Below, one piece after another: positions 43,661 through 53,340 of a stretch of DNA of 64,000 nucleotides; the stretch's first letter is position 1, and every line of letters starts with the position of its first letter. Origin of the DNA: Leidyana gryllorum EB-2025a (lineage: Eukaryota; Apicomplexa); contig JBLWGC010000224.1 of the NCBI GenBank assembly GCA_048772705.1, forward strand, positions 1 to 64,000. Reading direction: 5' to 3'. The notes beneath the pieces are model-generated. The model saw only the letters and a program-made list of their open reading frames with translations, ran no database searches and had not been told where the DNA came from. The position numbers were made by a program, and so were the translations under genes.

Positions 43661-44403
43661 ATGAAATACACGTTAGAGAGGCAACCGGACACAGATTTGG
43701 TGTTGCGACACACTGTTGATTCCTACGAGTGGGCAACAGCTCGAACCATCTCAGCAGACCGCCCACTCAAACTCACCACAGACCGAGCCCTCGCCGGAAG
43801 TAGAGCGTGTGGCTACGGAGTCTCGTCGGTTGACGGCTTTGCAGAAGGCCTCGGGCTTCTCTCCCACAACTTGCCGAGCCATCCTAGACAACTCCGAATG
43901 GGATCTCATGCGAGGCCTTAATAAGGTTGATTGGATGAAAGGCCTTCTACAGCGTCACCCAGGGCGAGTTTCCGAAAAGGAGCTATTGGCCTACTTAGAA
44001 ATGAATGGCTTCAACCTTCAGAGGGCCGAGGATGTGAGTTGGTGGCCCTGTTGTGTCGCTCGGGTGTCTGAGACTTCCGCTTGCAGCATCTTGAGAGAGA
44101 CATACTGTGGGAAGAGCGCAACGGGATGCTACGCGCTCGCCGTTCCTTCGGCCGGTGAGTATTCATTCATTCATTCGTCTTGGAACCGACTACTGCCGCG
44201 TCAGGCTGAAGCATAAGCGGTCTTCCTCAGAGTCGGAGCGGAGAGGAGAAACTTGTCGTCGGAATAGTCACGGTAGCGTAAGGTCGACGTCGTCGTCATC
44301 GTCGAATGGGTCTGGGCTGGCGAACGGGCTGAGACGGTTGCGTGATGGTGTACGGCGGAGACGGGGGAAGTGGATTCATTTAGAATTGTCCATTCCCACT
44401 TAG
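43661..44403 (+). CDS. Hypothetical protein with UBA/helical-like core and basic Ser-rich tail
   Basis: Four exons (43661-43714, 43740-44033, 44087-44154, 44205-44403) join to 204 residues. The core (LTALQKASGFSPTTCRAIL, then NSEWDLMRGL and KELLAYLEMNGFNLQRAED) looks like one or two small three-helix bundles of the UBA type. The tail is Arg/Ser-rich (STSSSSSNGSGL, RLRDGVRRRRGK). The first intron would be only 25 nt; a GTGTTG donor 15 nt upstream gives 40 nt in the same phase and is as likely. No family confirmed. Its TAG stop interlocks with the stop of the next gene. Confidence 0.55.
44161..44176 (+). repeat. (ATTC)4 microsatellite at a splice donor
   Basis: Four copies of ATTC start directly after the GTGAGT donor of intron 44155-44204. 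Confidence 0.85.
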
Positions 44404-45386
44404 ACAAATATATCGTCGGAGGATCTGGTGGGATCAGAATTAGTCAAATTACCCCTAAACTCTATTCGACTACCAATTCTAGACGAGCGACGTAAGCTGG
44501 CGAGCCATGAATACACTCGTTTGTGAGGAGGCTGTTGAGCCTTCTTGAATAATGCTAGTTGTTGTTCATTGTTGGGCTGATTGAGTCGGCGCTGATCTTC
44601 CCATCGAATCTCCAAGTAGTTCTTGTTTTCCCAACCTGAACCTCCCACTGCGAAGACCATTTTCAATGAGTGTAAAACCCCTGCCATCCAGAGCGGGGTA
44701 CTGAGAATAAAGATGAACATTAGGGTGTAGTATACAAAGAATCTCTTGTCCTCTGCTGATGGCTCCCAAACCGTCCCGTCATCTTCGACTGAGTGGAAGC
44801 CGTTGGCGGCCATTACCCATTCAGTCCACTTGATCACAAAGTTGACACAGCTGGATGCCAACAGAACGTTGTAGCCCACCAAGAGAACGTGCACGCCCAA
44901 TACCCAGCGGAACAGGATACCTACTGCAGACACCAAGCCCACCGTGATCTGCACACACGCGCGCACGCACGCACATCAGTGTGGAACGAGGACTCAGGAG
45001 GAGGAACTAACCTTGAATGTTGCCACAACAATGTCGCCGGCCTCGTCCCATGAGATGACTTCGTCTGCCACTACCTCGTAGATATTGTAGACTCCATACA
45101 AAAGGAAGGAGATTGCAACGACCAGAGCCGAGGGCGCCAACGGGATGAATCCAAGGCCATTGGGCAGCTCATCGGTTGGTCCTATCCAGCAGCGTCGGAG
45201 AGGCCGCTACGAGGGATCTATCGTCGATAATTGGCTGGGTATACTCACCCCTTCTTCGTCCAGTGCAGCGGAGGGGGGGCTTTGTGGCGGTTTAGACAGA
45301 ACAATGGTATGGCGGCGTCGCTCATATCTAATGGGAAGGGGCTCACTTCCTAGCCTGGCTAACGACTGGGTGAAGTTATGCGTCAT
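44400..45386 (-). CDS. Multi-pass membrane protein of unknown family
   Basis: Three exons (45386-45249, 45206-45012, 44948-44400) give 293 residues in frame. A soluble N-terminus of about 60 residues is followed by hydrophobic segments ALVVAISFLLYGVYNIY, ITVGLVSAVGILFRWVLGV, VLLVGYNVLLASSCVNFV and FVYYTLMFIFILSTPLWMAG, then a basic cytosolic tail (RRLNQPNNEQQLALFKK, SLRRSSRIGSR). No recognised family. Intron 44949-45011 contains a (CGCACG)-type repeat. Its start lies 33 nt after the alveolin stop on the same strand. Confidence 0.7.
44951..44975. repeat. CGCACG/CACA alternating repeat at an intron acceptor
   Basis: Alternating purine-pyrimidine run of CACA and CGCACG units inside intron 44949-45011, adjoining the acceptor of the multi-pass membrane gene. 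Confidence 0.75.
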
Positions 45387-45419
45387 TCCCGCCAGGAAAA
45401 ATGAATAACCATAAATCTC

Positions 45420-48129
45420 TCAGTGTCGGCGCTTGCCTGCTGAACGTCTCTTATGTGGAGATCTGGTGTGACCCCGATCTCTCTTGTGACTCTGAACGGG
45501 GGGGCGAGCAAAGGCAGAGGGATGAGGCGGGACTATTTCGGCCAATTCACCCACGGGCAGCAGCGGGATGGTGCCACCAACTCCACGAACATACAAATCT
45601 TGAAGAGCTTCTTCAGGCTTGCCTTGATTCATCGCCTTCAGCAAACTATTGAATTGAGGTGCGGGAATTTCAATTGGGTTGTGAGTCTCATCCACTTTGC
45701 CCAAAGGAATGAACGTCGACTGTACAGGCTTGGGTACAAATACATCGACCGCATACAACATGGGCTCATACAACTTTGCCTCCACTGTCCTTGGCTTGTC
45801 GGCTTCCCGGATAATGGGCTTCAATTTCTGGGCAACCATTGTGGGCTGCTCGCGATTGACGTAGCGTGCCACCGGGACATTCTGCGTTACTGTGTAGGGC
45901 CGCTCAACTTCGATCACTTGGGGCTCGTTCACAATCTTCTCCGTCACGACCACTTCCTCCTTCTTCACGATCTTCTCCACAACTTTCGGCACCTGGACCA
46001 CTTGGCGTACTTTCTTCTCCACAATGTGCTCCTCCTCAACAATCTTGTCCACTGGCCTCTCCACGTACTCCCTCGTGATCACTTCCACTGTCTTCTCGTT
46101 CACTTTGATCTCCTGTTTCGGCACTTTCTTGATAATCTCGCGTACTTCAATCTTCGGCACTTCCTTGATGTCCCACTGCTCCACCTCCACCTCAACGTAC
46201 CGTACTCGGTTTCCGTCCGCGTCATACTCATACATGTCGCCCGACGGCAGACCTGAACCAATAGCCGCCCCATGCGCCCCATTCGGCGCGTAGGTTGCAG
46301 GCCCGCCCGTTTGGTACTGGTGCGATGGCGAGATCTGTCCGTTTGAGCCTACATTGAAACCACCATAATTAGCGTTCCCCATTGGGCTACCTGCTGACAG
46401 ATATTGCCCGCTGGCCGACCCATTTCCGTATGCTGGAGGCATAGTTTGATAACCGTTGTCCCCGCCAATTGTGGTCATACCGAACTGTCCACCGCCCGTC
46501 TGGAATTGGTTGTTGTAGGTTCCACCTGGAACACCCATGTCGATGGAGGTGTCAAACTGTGGCCCACCGATAGGCACATTCACGGGGGAGGGACTGCGGC
46601 TGGAACCTTTACGCATCGGATGCAGAACTACTCGACCATCAGGGCCCCAGTGGCCGATCACCATACCCTATTGATACCGTGCCATCTCAAACAAAACACT
46701 CTCAACTCCACCTTCTTACCGAGTCATCGATTAGCCAGGGTCCGCCCAGGTCTGGACGTGCCGGGTTGCGGTTGACAGTATGGACACCGCGTAACGCTGA
46801 AGGCGCGTCAGCATTCAATGGTACCATTGGGTGCATGACGGTCACACCATCAGCTCCGACATGCCCGACCACATTGTTCTCGGAGTCCAATAACCACACT
46901 CCTTTAGTGGGAGCTTCCGGGTCCATATGAATTGCATTGTAGCCTGCAACTGGTGAACTAACCAGACGATTGAAGCGACAACGGAAATTGGGATGTAGCA
47001 CAGGGTGGCCCTGAGTGTCAAAATGACCGACCACTGCTCCGTCGTTGTCCACTAGCCAAGGACCACCGAGCTCAGGGGCACTGGGGTCACGGCTGACAAT
47101 ATTAATGCCGTTCAACCCAGTTGGTTGACCGGATCCAGGTGGGAAAGGGCGTTGAGGGTGCATAATTGATCGCCCTTGGCTGTCGGTGTGACCGATAAGG
47201 GCTCCATCGGTACTCAACAGCCAATACCCGTCACTCGGCCTCATCGGATTCCTCGGTATGCGTTCAGTCTCGAACTTGAACGCTCCTCCAGCGGCATTAT
47301 TGTGGAGTACTGGCTGGTTGTTAGGGCCCAAATGTCCAACTACTTTCCCATTGTTGTCAACAACCCAATGGGCGCCTGCCATGGCCGGTGAGGCTTGACC
47401 GGCTGACGGGGAACCAGAAGAGGTGAGACCAATAGGCGACGGAAACCCAATGGGAGCCCCAGTGGTGCTTGTGGGACTCTTACTTGACTTCTTGGAGCTC
47501 TTCTTGGTCTTGCTGGTCGGACTCTTTCCCTGCAAACACGCGTGAGACGGCAAGCACTATAATCTCCAGAGCTTACACTGGAACCATTGATGTTGGCAGT
47601 GAGGTTGTCGACCCAATCATAGAACTCAGAATCATTCATGAGCTCCTTGACGACCCGATCCACAGCAGTTTGCGACAGGCCATACCGGGTGGCGAAGGAT
47701 TTGGTGTCTCCACCCTGCATGGCCAACGGCAGGAGTGCGCGCACGATTGTCGGGCTGGTCGAAAGTATCCAATTCGTGAGGTCGGGGGGGAAGACACTAA
47801 GCCCAGCACGAGCTTCGGGTGACAAATGGACAGTAGGATCGGTAGTAGAACGAGATGAGGATCGAGAGGGAGAGGCTGAGGACGTGGGAGAAGCCTCACC
47901 GCCGCGGCCTGCCAAGAATGGTTGTGTTCCCGTCATGCACGGGGCAAATCTCACCCTTTGAAGGTTGAATTGTCATGACAGATTCGGGAGGGAAGCGCTG
48001 AGCGAGAGTCTGGATCATCCGCTCAACCGCCACTTCCGGGTTGGCGAGAGCCACAGTGACTTCAGCTTTCTCATCGACTTCATTATTGTTGGTCTGAAGC
48101 GTTATCTTCACGGCCCCAGGCTTGCTCAT
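45420..48129 (-). CDS. Alveolin with five N-terminal W-x-x-D/VVGH/HP repeats
   Basis: Four exons (48129-47955, 47908-47577, 47529-46720, 46667-45420) give 854 residues in frame. Residues about 600-790 are a classic alveolin core of charged Val/Ile/Lys/Glu repeats (EVPKIEVREIIKKVPKQ, YVERPVDKIVEEEHIVEKK, VPKVVEKIVKKEE), the intermediate-filament-like part of the alveolate cortical membrane skeleton. Before it lie five tandem units starting at Trp 224, 272, 327, 381 and 434, each with WLxD, G-x-VVGH and VLHP. The N-terminus holds a small beta-like region (GAVKITLQTNN) and a helical region (PDLTNWILS...LLPLAM). The C-terminus is basic (HKRDRGHTRSPHKRR). The alveolin assignment is secure; the repeat is not known to me. 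Confidence 0.9.
46614..47400 (-). repeat. Five ~50-residue tandem protein repeats in the alveolin
   Basis: Unit spacing is 48, 55, 54 and 53 residues. Consensus elements: DP-x-x-P, a gap, G-x-W-LL-x-D-x-x-G-x-VVGH, four residues, G-x-x-VLHP-M. The final unit is split by intron 46668-46719 between WLIDDS and GMVIGHW, so that intron sits inside a repeat while the other four units are intronless. Confidence 0.85.
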
Positions 48130-48249
48130 GTCCGTAATGGAAGCTAACTGAAAGAACTTTTGCTAGTCTGAATTGCGCACACCTATTTTGTGGCCACACA
48201 CTACGCTTCTTGCGACACAGAATGGAAAGGCGCTCGACCGAAAAGAAGA

Positions 48250-50702
48250 CTACCGACCCCCCACCATCAGAAAGGATTCATCTTGCAGGAATTTCTCTCT
48301 GAAGCCGAGATCATGCCAGTCCCCAGTATCGGCTTTCATCACTGCAGCAGCTCGCTCCGCTCTATGAAGTGCTCCATTAAGCATTCCCTTTATTATGGAG
48401 CATCCTTCATTCTTGAAGGTTTCATTGTACAGAGTGATCAGTTCACGAACTGCAGAAAAGCATTTCGCGAAATGACGGTCGGCCAAGTTCTTACGATGCG
48501 AAACAAGCCAACCGCAGATTGGTGAAGGGGCTGGTAGTATGGTCTTTCGGACTTCGCTTGAATGAGCCCATTCGTATCCATCGCACACGATGAGGGCGCA
48601 GGCAGCGACGGCAAAGAATCGTTCCTGAGGGGAATGACCGAGCGACCGCCGACCACGTACCTTCCAGAGCAGCTCATTACCTTCTGTCTTGGCATATCGG
48701 ACTGTGGCATCTTGGAGGTATTTACACCACTTCTCGGTCACATTAACGTTGCGAAGCAGGTCGGGATCATCACAGGATTTATCGGGCACCTCTTTGACAA
48801 ATTCGGTGGTGGGTAACACCGAGAGGTTGCGGGAACTCATACAATCCTGTGCGCGCGAAGCACGTCACTGCTGGGAAAGAATCGCTTACGGCAAACATTA
48901 GAAGGGAATGGGTTGGCAGCCAATCGAAAACCTTCATGTGCTGCGTAACATCTGCGTCGAGGTCCATGAAAGCTGATTGGGAGGCAGTAAGTGTTCCTGA
49001 TGTGTGGAGGACGAGTTGTGAAGTGCCGGCTCCGGCCGCCCATGGTCGCTCACTATGGATAAATTCTCGTTCGGGTGGATCGGCCCCGATCCACGTGCTG
49101 TCAGTTTGCACTCCGTGCAAATAGTAGCAGCTTATGGCATTCAACATGGCCCGGCCACCTGGACCCATATAGCCCAATTGGAGGGAGACGGCCCGAAGAC
49201 GCTGAGATATGTTGTGCCAGAGCGTCCGGCAGCGTTCACTGACCAGACTCTCCCAAGTCTGAAAGCGCGAGTTGAGCAAAATGGAAAGAAGCCTACCTGA
49301 CCCTCTCGACATTTCAGTATCGCGTATGATTGGCTGATCAAGAAGAGAGAACGGTCTACTAGGACAAGTTCAGCGTCCGAGAAGAGCTCTGCGACATTTC
49401 CGGCCAAGGCTTCCAGCAAGTCTTCAAAAACACGCAGCACTCCACACTTGAGAAGAGTGTCTACAGCTTTTCGTGCGGGAGCTTCGAGCCCATTGAGCTC
49501 GCTGTCACTGACTATATAGTCTCACCAGCTGATTCTGGGATCCCAAATTGGCTTCGAGTGCGGACTGCTGTACGCGCTCGTCTCAACATTTCGCAAAATG
49601 AGCAAGAACAACGCTTTTCGGGGTTCAGGCCTGAGTTCAGTGTCCATAAGGCAGGAACAGACTCGAACAAGTGTGTGAACTGTGGAGAAGAGTAGCAGGC
49701 CGCCATCTCGATGTGGAGGACTCACGTTCAAGCCCAGCCCCAATGTGAGCAGAGATTGGAGCAATGAGGCCACCATGTGATTAGTTTCCAAGTCGTCCTC
49801 CTGGATATGTTGTCGCGAGGCCATTAGCATATTCTCGACTCGCTCGTTGTCACACATTAGCCAAAACATGTTGGGGGTCGCTCTGTGGACGGGGCGAAGG
49901 CAGCATGAAGAGGTGGCACGAGAAGAGACAAGGGTACCTGAACGGGGGATATTCCAATAGTATGGAACGCATGAGATTGAGGAGACGTCGCGAGATCTCT
50001 CGTTGCCGAGCATTCATAGATGGAGGAGTCAAGCGGGCGAATAAATCAAGGAGGGGAGCGAAGAAAGTTGAGAAGCGCAAAGATGTCTGCCATTGCCACT
50101 GGATGTCCACGGAAGTACGATCGCGTTCACTTAGGAAGTAAACCAGCAGTGGGAGCACCCCCAGTTGGTCATCAACTGATGATGTACAGATGATAGATAT
50201 TCGGTACCGAGTCAGCAGACATACATGAATTTACTTGGAAAAGCATCCATCCTTCCAGGGTTTCAAGTAGGGGGGAGAGGTCGAGACGTTGCTCAGAGTC
50301 GTGTAAGGCAGCGTCACGGGCCAGATTGAGTGTTTGGACGATACACTCCCACCCCCCTTCGACAAGAAACTCCTCGAATTCCGTCAGTGAAGGTCCCAAG
50401 GCCGCAGGCAAGGGTACAGACAGTGTATGAATGAACAGAGGCCATGAAAAAGAGAGCCATCGTTCCGTGTCGGCAACCAGACCAGGAGACCTTGGGGGAT
50501 AGATCAGGCTGGGACTGTCCACCCCCGTCAGCGCTGCCGCGGCCGACACTGTAGGCTCCCAGTCTGCCGGTCTCGCGGAACTGTCCTCCGTGGTATCGGG
50601 ACACTCATTTGACACTTGTGTCTCAGTAGTACGACATCGATCTCGGACGCCCTGCAACTCGGCCAGATAGTTCTCACAATCCTCTTTCCACTGAGTCTGC
50701 AT
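48250..50702 (-). CDS. Large all-helical hypothetical protein
   Basis: At least six exons read from the ATG at 50702 to the stop at 48250, roughly 740 residues. Clear introns include 50176-50224 and the 43-nt intron that joins LLMFA to DCMSSRN. The sequence looks like an armadillo/HEAT-type or other helical solenoid: LLPLLVYFL-type runs, TFFAPLLDLFARL, MVASLLQSLLTLGL, VFEDLLEALAGNVAELF. No catalytic motif, signal peptide or membrane helix. I could not match it to a family; a scaffold or GEF/adaptor role is only a guess. The join near 49560-49630 has alternative donors. Confidence 0.6.
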
Positions 50703-50756
50703 CCTAACGACGTGTTCTTATTATTTCGACACTAATTTTCAGTAGTCGCTCACCTC

Positions 50757-51859
50757 ATGCTCTCCACCTCTGCTCCACTCCGCTCGCTGCTCTTTCGCCC
50801 TTCCGTGCGGGCGCTGGCATTGACCCCCTGCAGCAGCAGAGCTGTCAGACCCACATTTTTCAAAGCGTCCTTGTTCGCCAAGACGCCCAAATTCGCTGCG
50901 ACCTGGGCGCCCCCTGCGATAGCTCTCAATGACCTGGACGGTGTGGTCGCCCAACATCTTCCAGACTCTCCTCACTGGAGGGCAGCTGCCAAAAACAACG
51001 TAAGGCCGTCGGCGGCGTGGCACAATGCATGGTACACTACAGATTGGCGAGGCGGACGTGCGACTTGCTCACGCTGTCTACACCCGCGAGGAGATGGATA
51101 ATGTCGAGATTACTCACATCGTCCCGCGCGGTCTCACTAACCGCGCCGCCTACGGCACCGTGTGGACCCTCCGTCGCTTGTACGATGTCGTGTCCGGTTA
51201 CGCCTTCGGCCTTCGGAATGAGGCTTGCATGATTCGTAGAATTGTCATCCTCGAAACGGTCGCCGGTGTTCCCGGCATGGTTGGTGCTGCTATCCGCCAC
51301 TTCCGTTCTCTCAGAAAAATGCGATGTGACTATGGATGGATCCATACACTCTTAGAAGGTACGCTATGCACTCTACAGAGATGTCGGCCACCCCATTCTC
51401 CCTCAGAGGCCGAGAATGAGCGTATGCATCTTATGACTGCTCTCCTGCTTGAGAATCCGGGCAAATTCGTCCGTGCTCTGGTTATGGCCGCTCAAGCTGG
51501 CTTCTTGGGTTTCTATACCCTCATGTACACCCTCTCTCCCGCGTATTGCCACCGCTTCGTAGGGTACCTCGAGGAAGAGGCGGTGAAGACTTACACCAAA
51601 CTCGTTGAACTAATTGACAAAGGGAAGCTCAAAGGCTTCGAAATCGCTGCCCCACCCGCCTCGCGCGCTTACTGGGGCTTGCCTGCTGATGCAACTCTAC
51701 GCGACGTCTTCCTTGCGATGCGTGCAGGTAAGGGTACCATCCAAGTGCACCTCCGGTTACTGTTCTCTCACCGCAGACGAAGCTCACCACCGGGAAGTGA
51801 ACCACGTCTTCGCTGATTTGGGCCCCGACAGCGTTAACCCGTTCCCCCCTGGATACTAG
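50757..51859 (+). CDS. AOX: Mitochondrial alternative oxidase
   Basis: Di-iron ubiquinol oxidase of the inner mitochondrial membrane; bypasses complexes III and IV without proton pumping. Four exons (50757-50999, 51043-51358, 51407-51727, 51777-51859) give 320 residues. A basic, Ser/Leu-rich presequence (MLSTSAPLRSLLFRPSVRA) fits mitochondrial import. Iron ligands are all visible: LETVAGVPGMVGA, EAENERMH (completed across intron 2), LEEEAVKTYT and DEAHHREVNH. No regulatory Cys of the plant N-terminal type is evident. Introns 43-49 nt. Confidence 0.97.
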
Positions 51860-51989
51860 ACCTTTTTTCCACAAGTTGTTAACATCAGAGAGATACCAAA
51901 CCTGCCATCCGGACCATAGCTTGGCGCGTGTGTGCGTACCCCGGCATACCGAAAAAGGCAAGAAATCCCTGTGCTAGAACAATTCAACG

Positions 51990-52208
51990 ATGGCTCTGGA
52001 ATGGTCGGACATCTTCAAATTCATCTGCGCCTTCTTCTTACCTCCATTGGGGGTCTTCTTTGAAGTTGGCTGTGATACGCACCTGGTTATCAACATCCTG
52101 CTCACCATCCTTGGTTATGTTCCAGGTAAGGAATGTGTGCGACTTGAATCACCATCATCATCTTGACCAGGAATTATACACGCGTTCTACGTAATCCTCA
52201 AGTATTGA
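51990..52208 (+). CDS. PMP3: PMP3/UPF0057 small membrane proteolipid
   Basis: Two exons (51990-52125, 52171-52208) encode 57 residues, too short for a routine ORF search. The sequence MALEWSDIFKFICAFFLPP and GVFFEVG is the diagnostic first half of the Pmp3/RCI2 family, and LLTILGYVPGIIHAFYVIL the second. These two-helix proteins sit in the plasma membrane and affect cation homeostasis and membrane potential. Intron 45 nt with GTAAGG donor. The acceptor-like GCTAG lies 14 nt before the ATG. Confidence 0.93.
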
Positions 52209-52256
52209 TAGATGTATATAGCCACCCTCACTTTTCGTCGTATTCACTCCTCTGTT

Positions 52257-52665
52257 CTATCCACATGATTTATGAGGCGTTGGCTGACTAGCTACAACAA
52301 ATTCGAATGGTTGACGGCATGTTGGACACAGATCGTCATTCACTCCAGACTTCTTTGGTGCCTGCTCGAACCATTCATCCAGGCAGTGCAAATGGAATTG
52401 ATGAGTACAACTTCCGTAACCAGGTGGACAGTGAGGGCCGGCGTACAAGCACCTGCAAAGATTGGTTGGAGAATGCAAAATTGATCCAGAATGTTGCGCA
52501 CTTTGGACAAGCCTTTTCGAAGGGTTCTTTGCAGATGGCACATTCGTCACTGGTCACATTCCACCGCCAGAAACCAACTGCCCGAACAGATACAACCTCG
52601 GCTGTAAACATTGGGTGTTCGACAAAGGGTGCACAACGCGTGGGTACAATAGCAATATGAGCCAT
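52257..52665 (-). CDS. APC11: Anaphase-promoting complex subunit 11 (RING-H2)
   Basis: Catalytic RING subunit of the APC/C ubiquitin ligase. Two exons (52665-52502, 52452-52257) give 119 residues. APC11 pattern: WRWNVTSDECAICKEPFEKACPKC, then CPPGYGSCTHQFHLHC, LDEW and CPTCRQPFEF. The eight zinc ligands plus the extra APC11-specific Cys residues are present. The family start corresponds to the Met before FTAEVVSVRA; the upstream ATG at 52665 adds 18 residues and either could be used. Start codons of APC11 and UXT are 44 nt apart. Confidence 0.93.
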
Positions 52666-52709
52666 GGCACTAGGAACTTAAAGTCTGAGGCCCTTGAAAA
52701 AACCCTTTT

Positions 52710-53327
52710 ATGGACGAGCCGGACATCAATTTTGACCTGGATGAAAGGGTGAAGGGATTAGAATCGTATCTGGACGATGTGGTGCGCAAGAAGGTGGTTG
52801 ATGCTGAGGCTGTCGAGCGGGAGGTACACAATCAACTATTGGAACTGTAAGGCAAATGTAAAAAGTGGCTCTTTTCAAGTCACGTCCCCTGTTGTTCAGC
52901 CGCAATCTTCGAAGGCAATTGCAGCGATTGGTGAAGGAGAATCGTAAGGATCTCAAAGCCCTGATCGATTTGGGGTGTGAGACATTTGTGGAAGCATATG
53001 TGTAAGCGCGTGTTGCTAGCAGATTCTGTGTGATCGAAGAGTTCTATCTTTGCAGCCCTGATACTCAATTGGCATATGTCGCATTGGTGGGGGGATTCTA
53101 CATGCAGATGACTCCTCTTGAGGCGATAAGCTTCCTGGAAAAGCGCATCGCGATTCAGGAAGAGCGGCATGGTGTCGCCATTCAACGTCTGGCCTACGCC
53201 AAAACCGAAGTTCGAGTGGTAGGATATCTGATAATTGGACAAGTTGTCACACACCATTGTGTAGTTCATCAAAGCCCTGGGCACAATAATGGAGCTAGGA
53301 GCAGGTACTGGAGACGGCAGCCAGTAA
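52710..53327 (+). CDS. UXT: UXT/ART-27-like prefoldin-family protein
   Basis: Four exons (52710-52846, 52900-53001, 53056-53218, 53265-53327) give 154 residues, the usual UXT size. It has two coiled-coil arms around the prefoldin beta hairpin: IDLGCETFVEAYVPDT, then YVALVGGFYMQMTPLEA and FLEKRI, close to the UXT signature VDLGCNFFVDTVVPDT. UXT is part of the URI/R2TP prefoldin-like complex linked to RNA polymerase assembly and transcription. It ends 13 nt before the next start on the same strand. Confidence 0.88.
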
Positions 53328-53340
53328 AATTTAGGTACAA

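Noticed and set aside
43715-43739. A class of exactly 25-nt introns (also seen as options near 6940 and 37040)
   Set aside because: In all three cases an alternative donor in the same phase gives a normal-length intron, so the short class is not needed.
49505-49560. 14-22-nt introns in the 48250-50702 gene
   Set aside because: Longer introns with better donors (for example GTAAGC, 43 nt) give the same frame.
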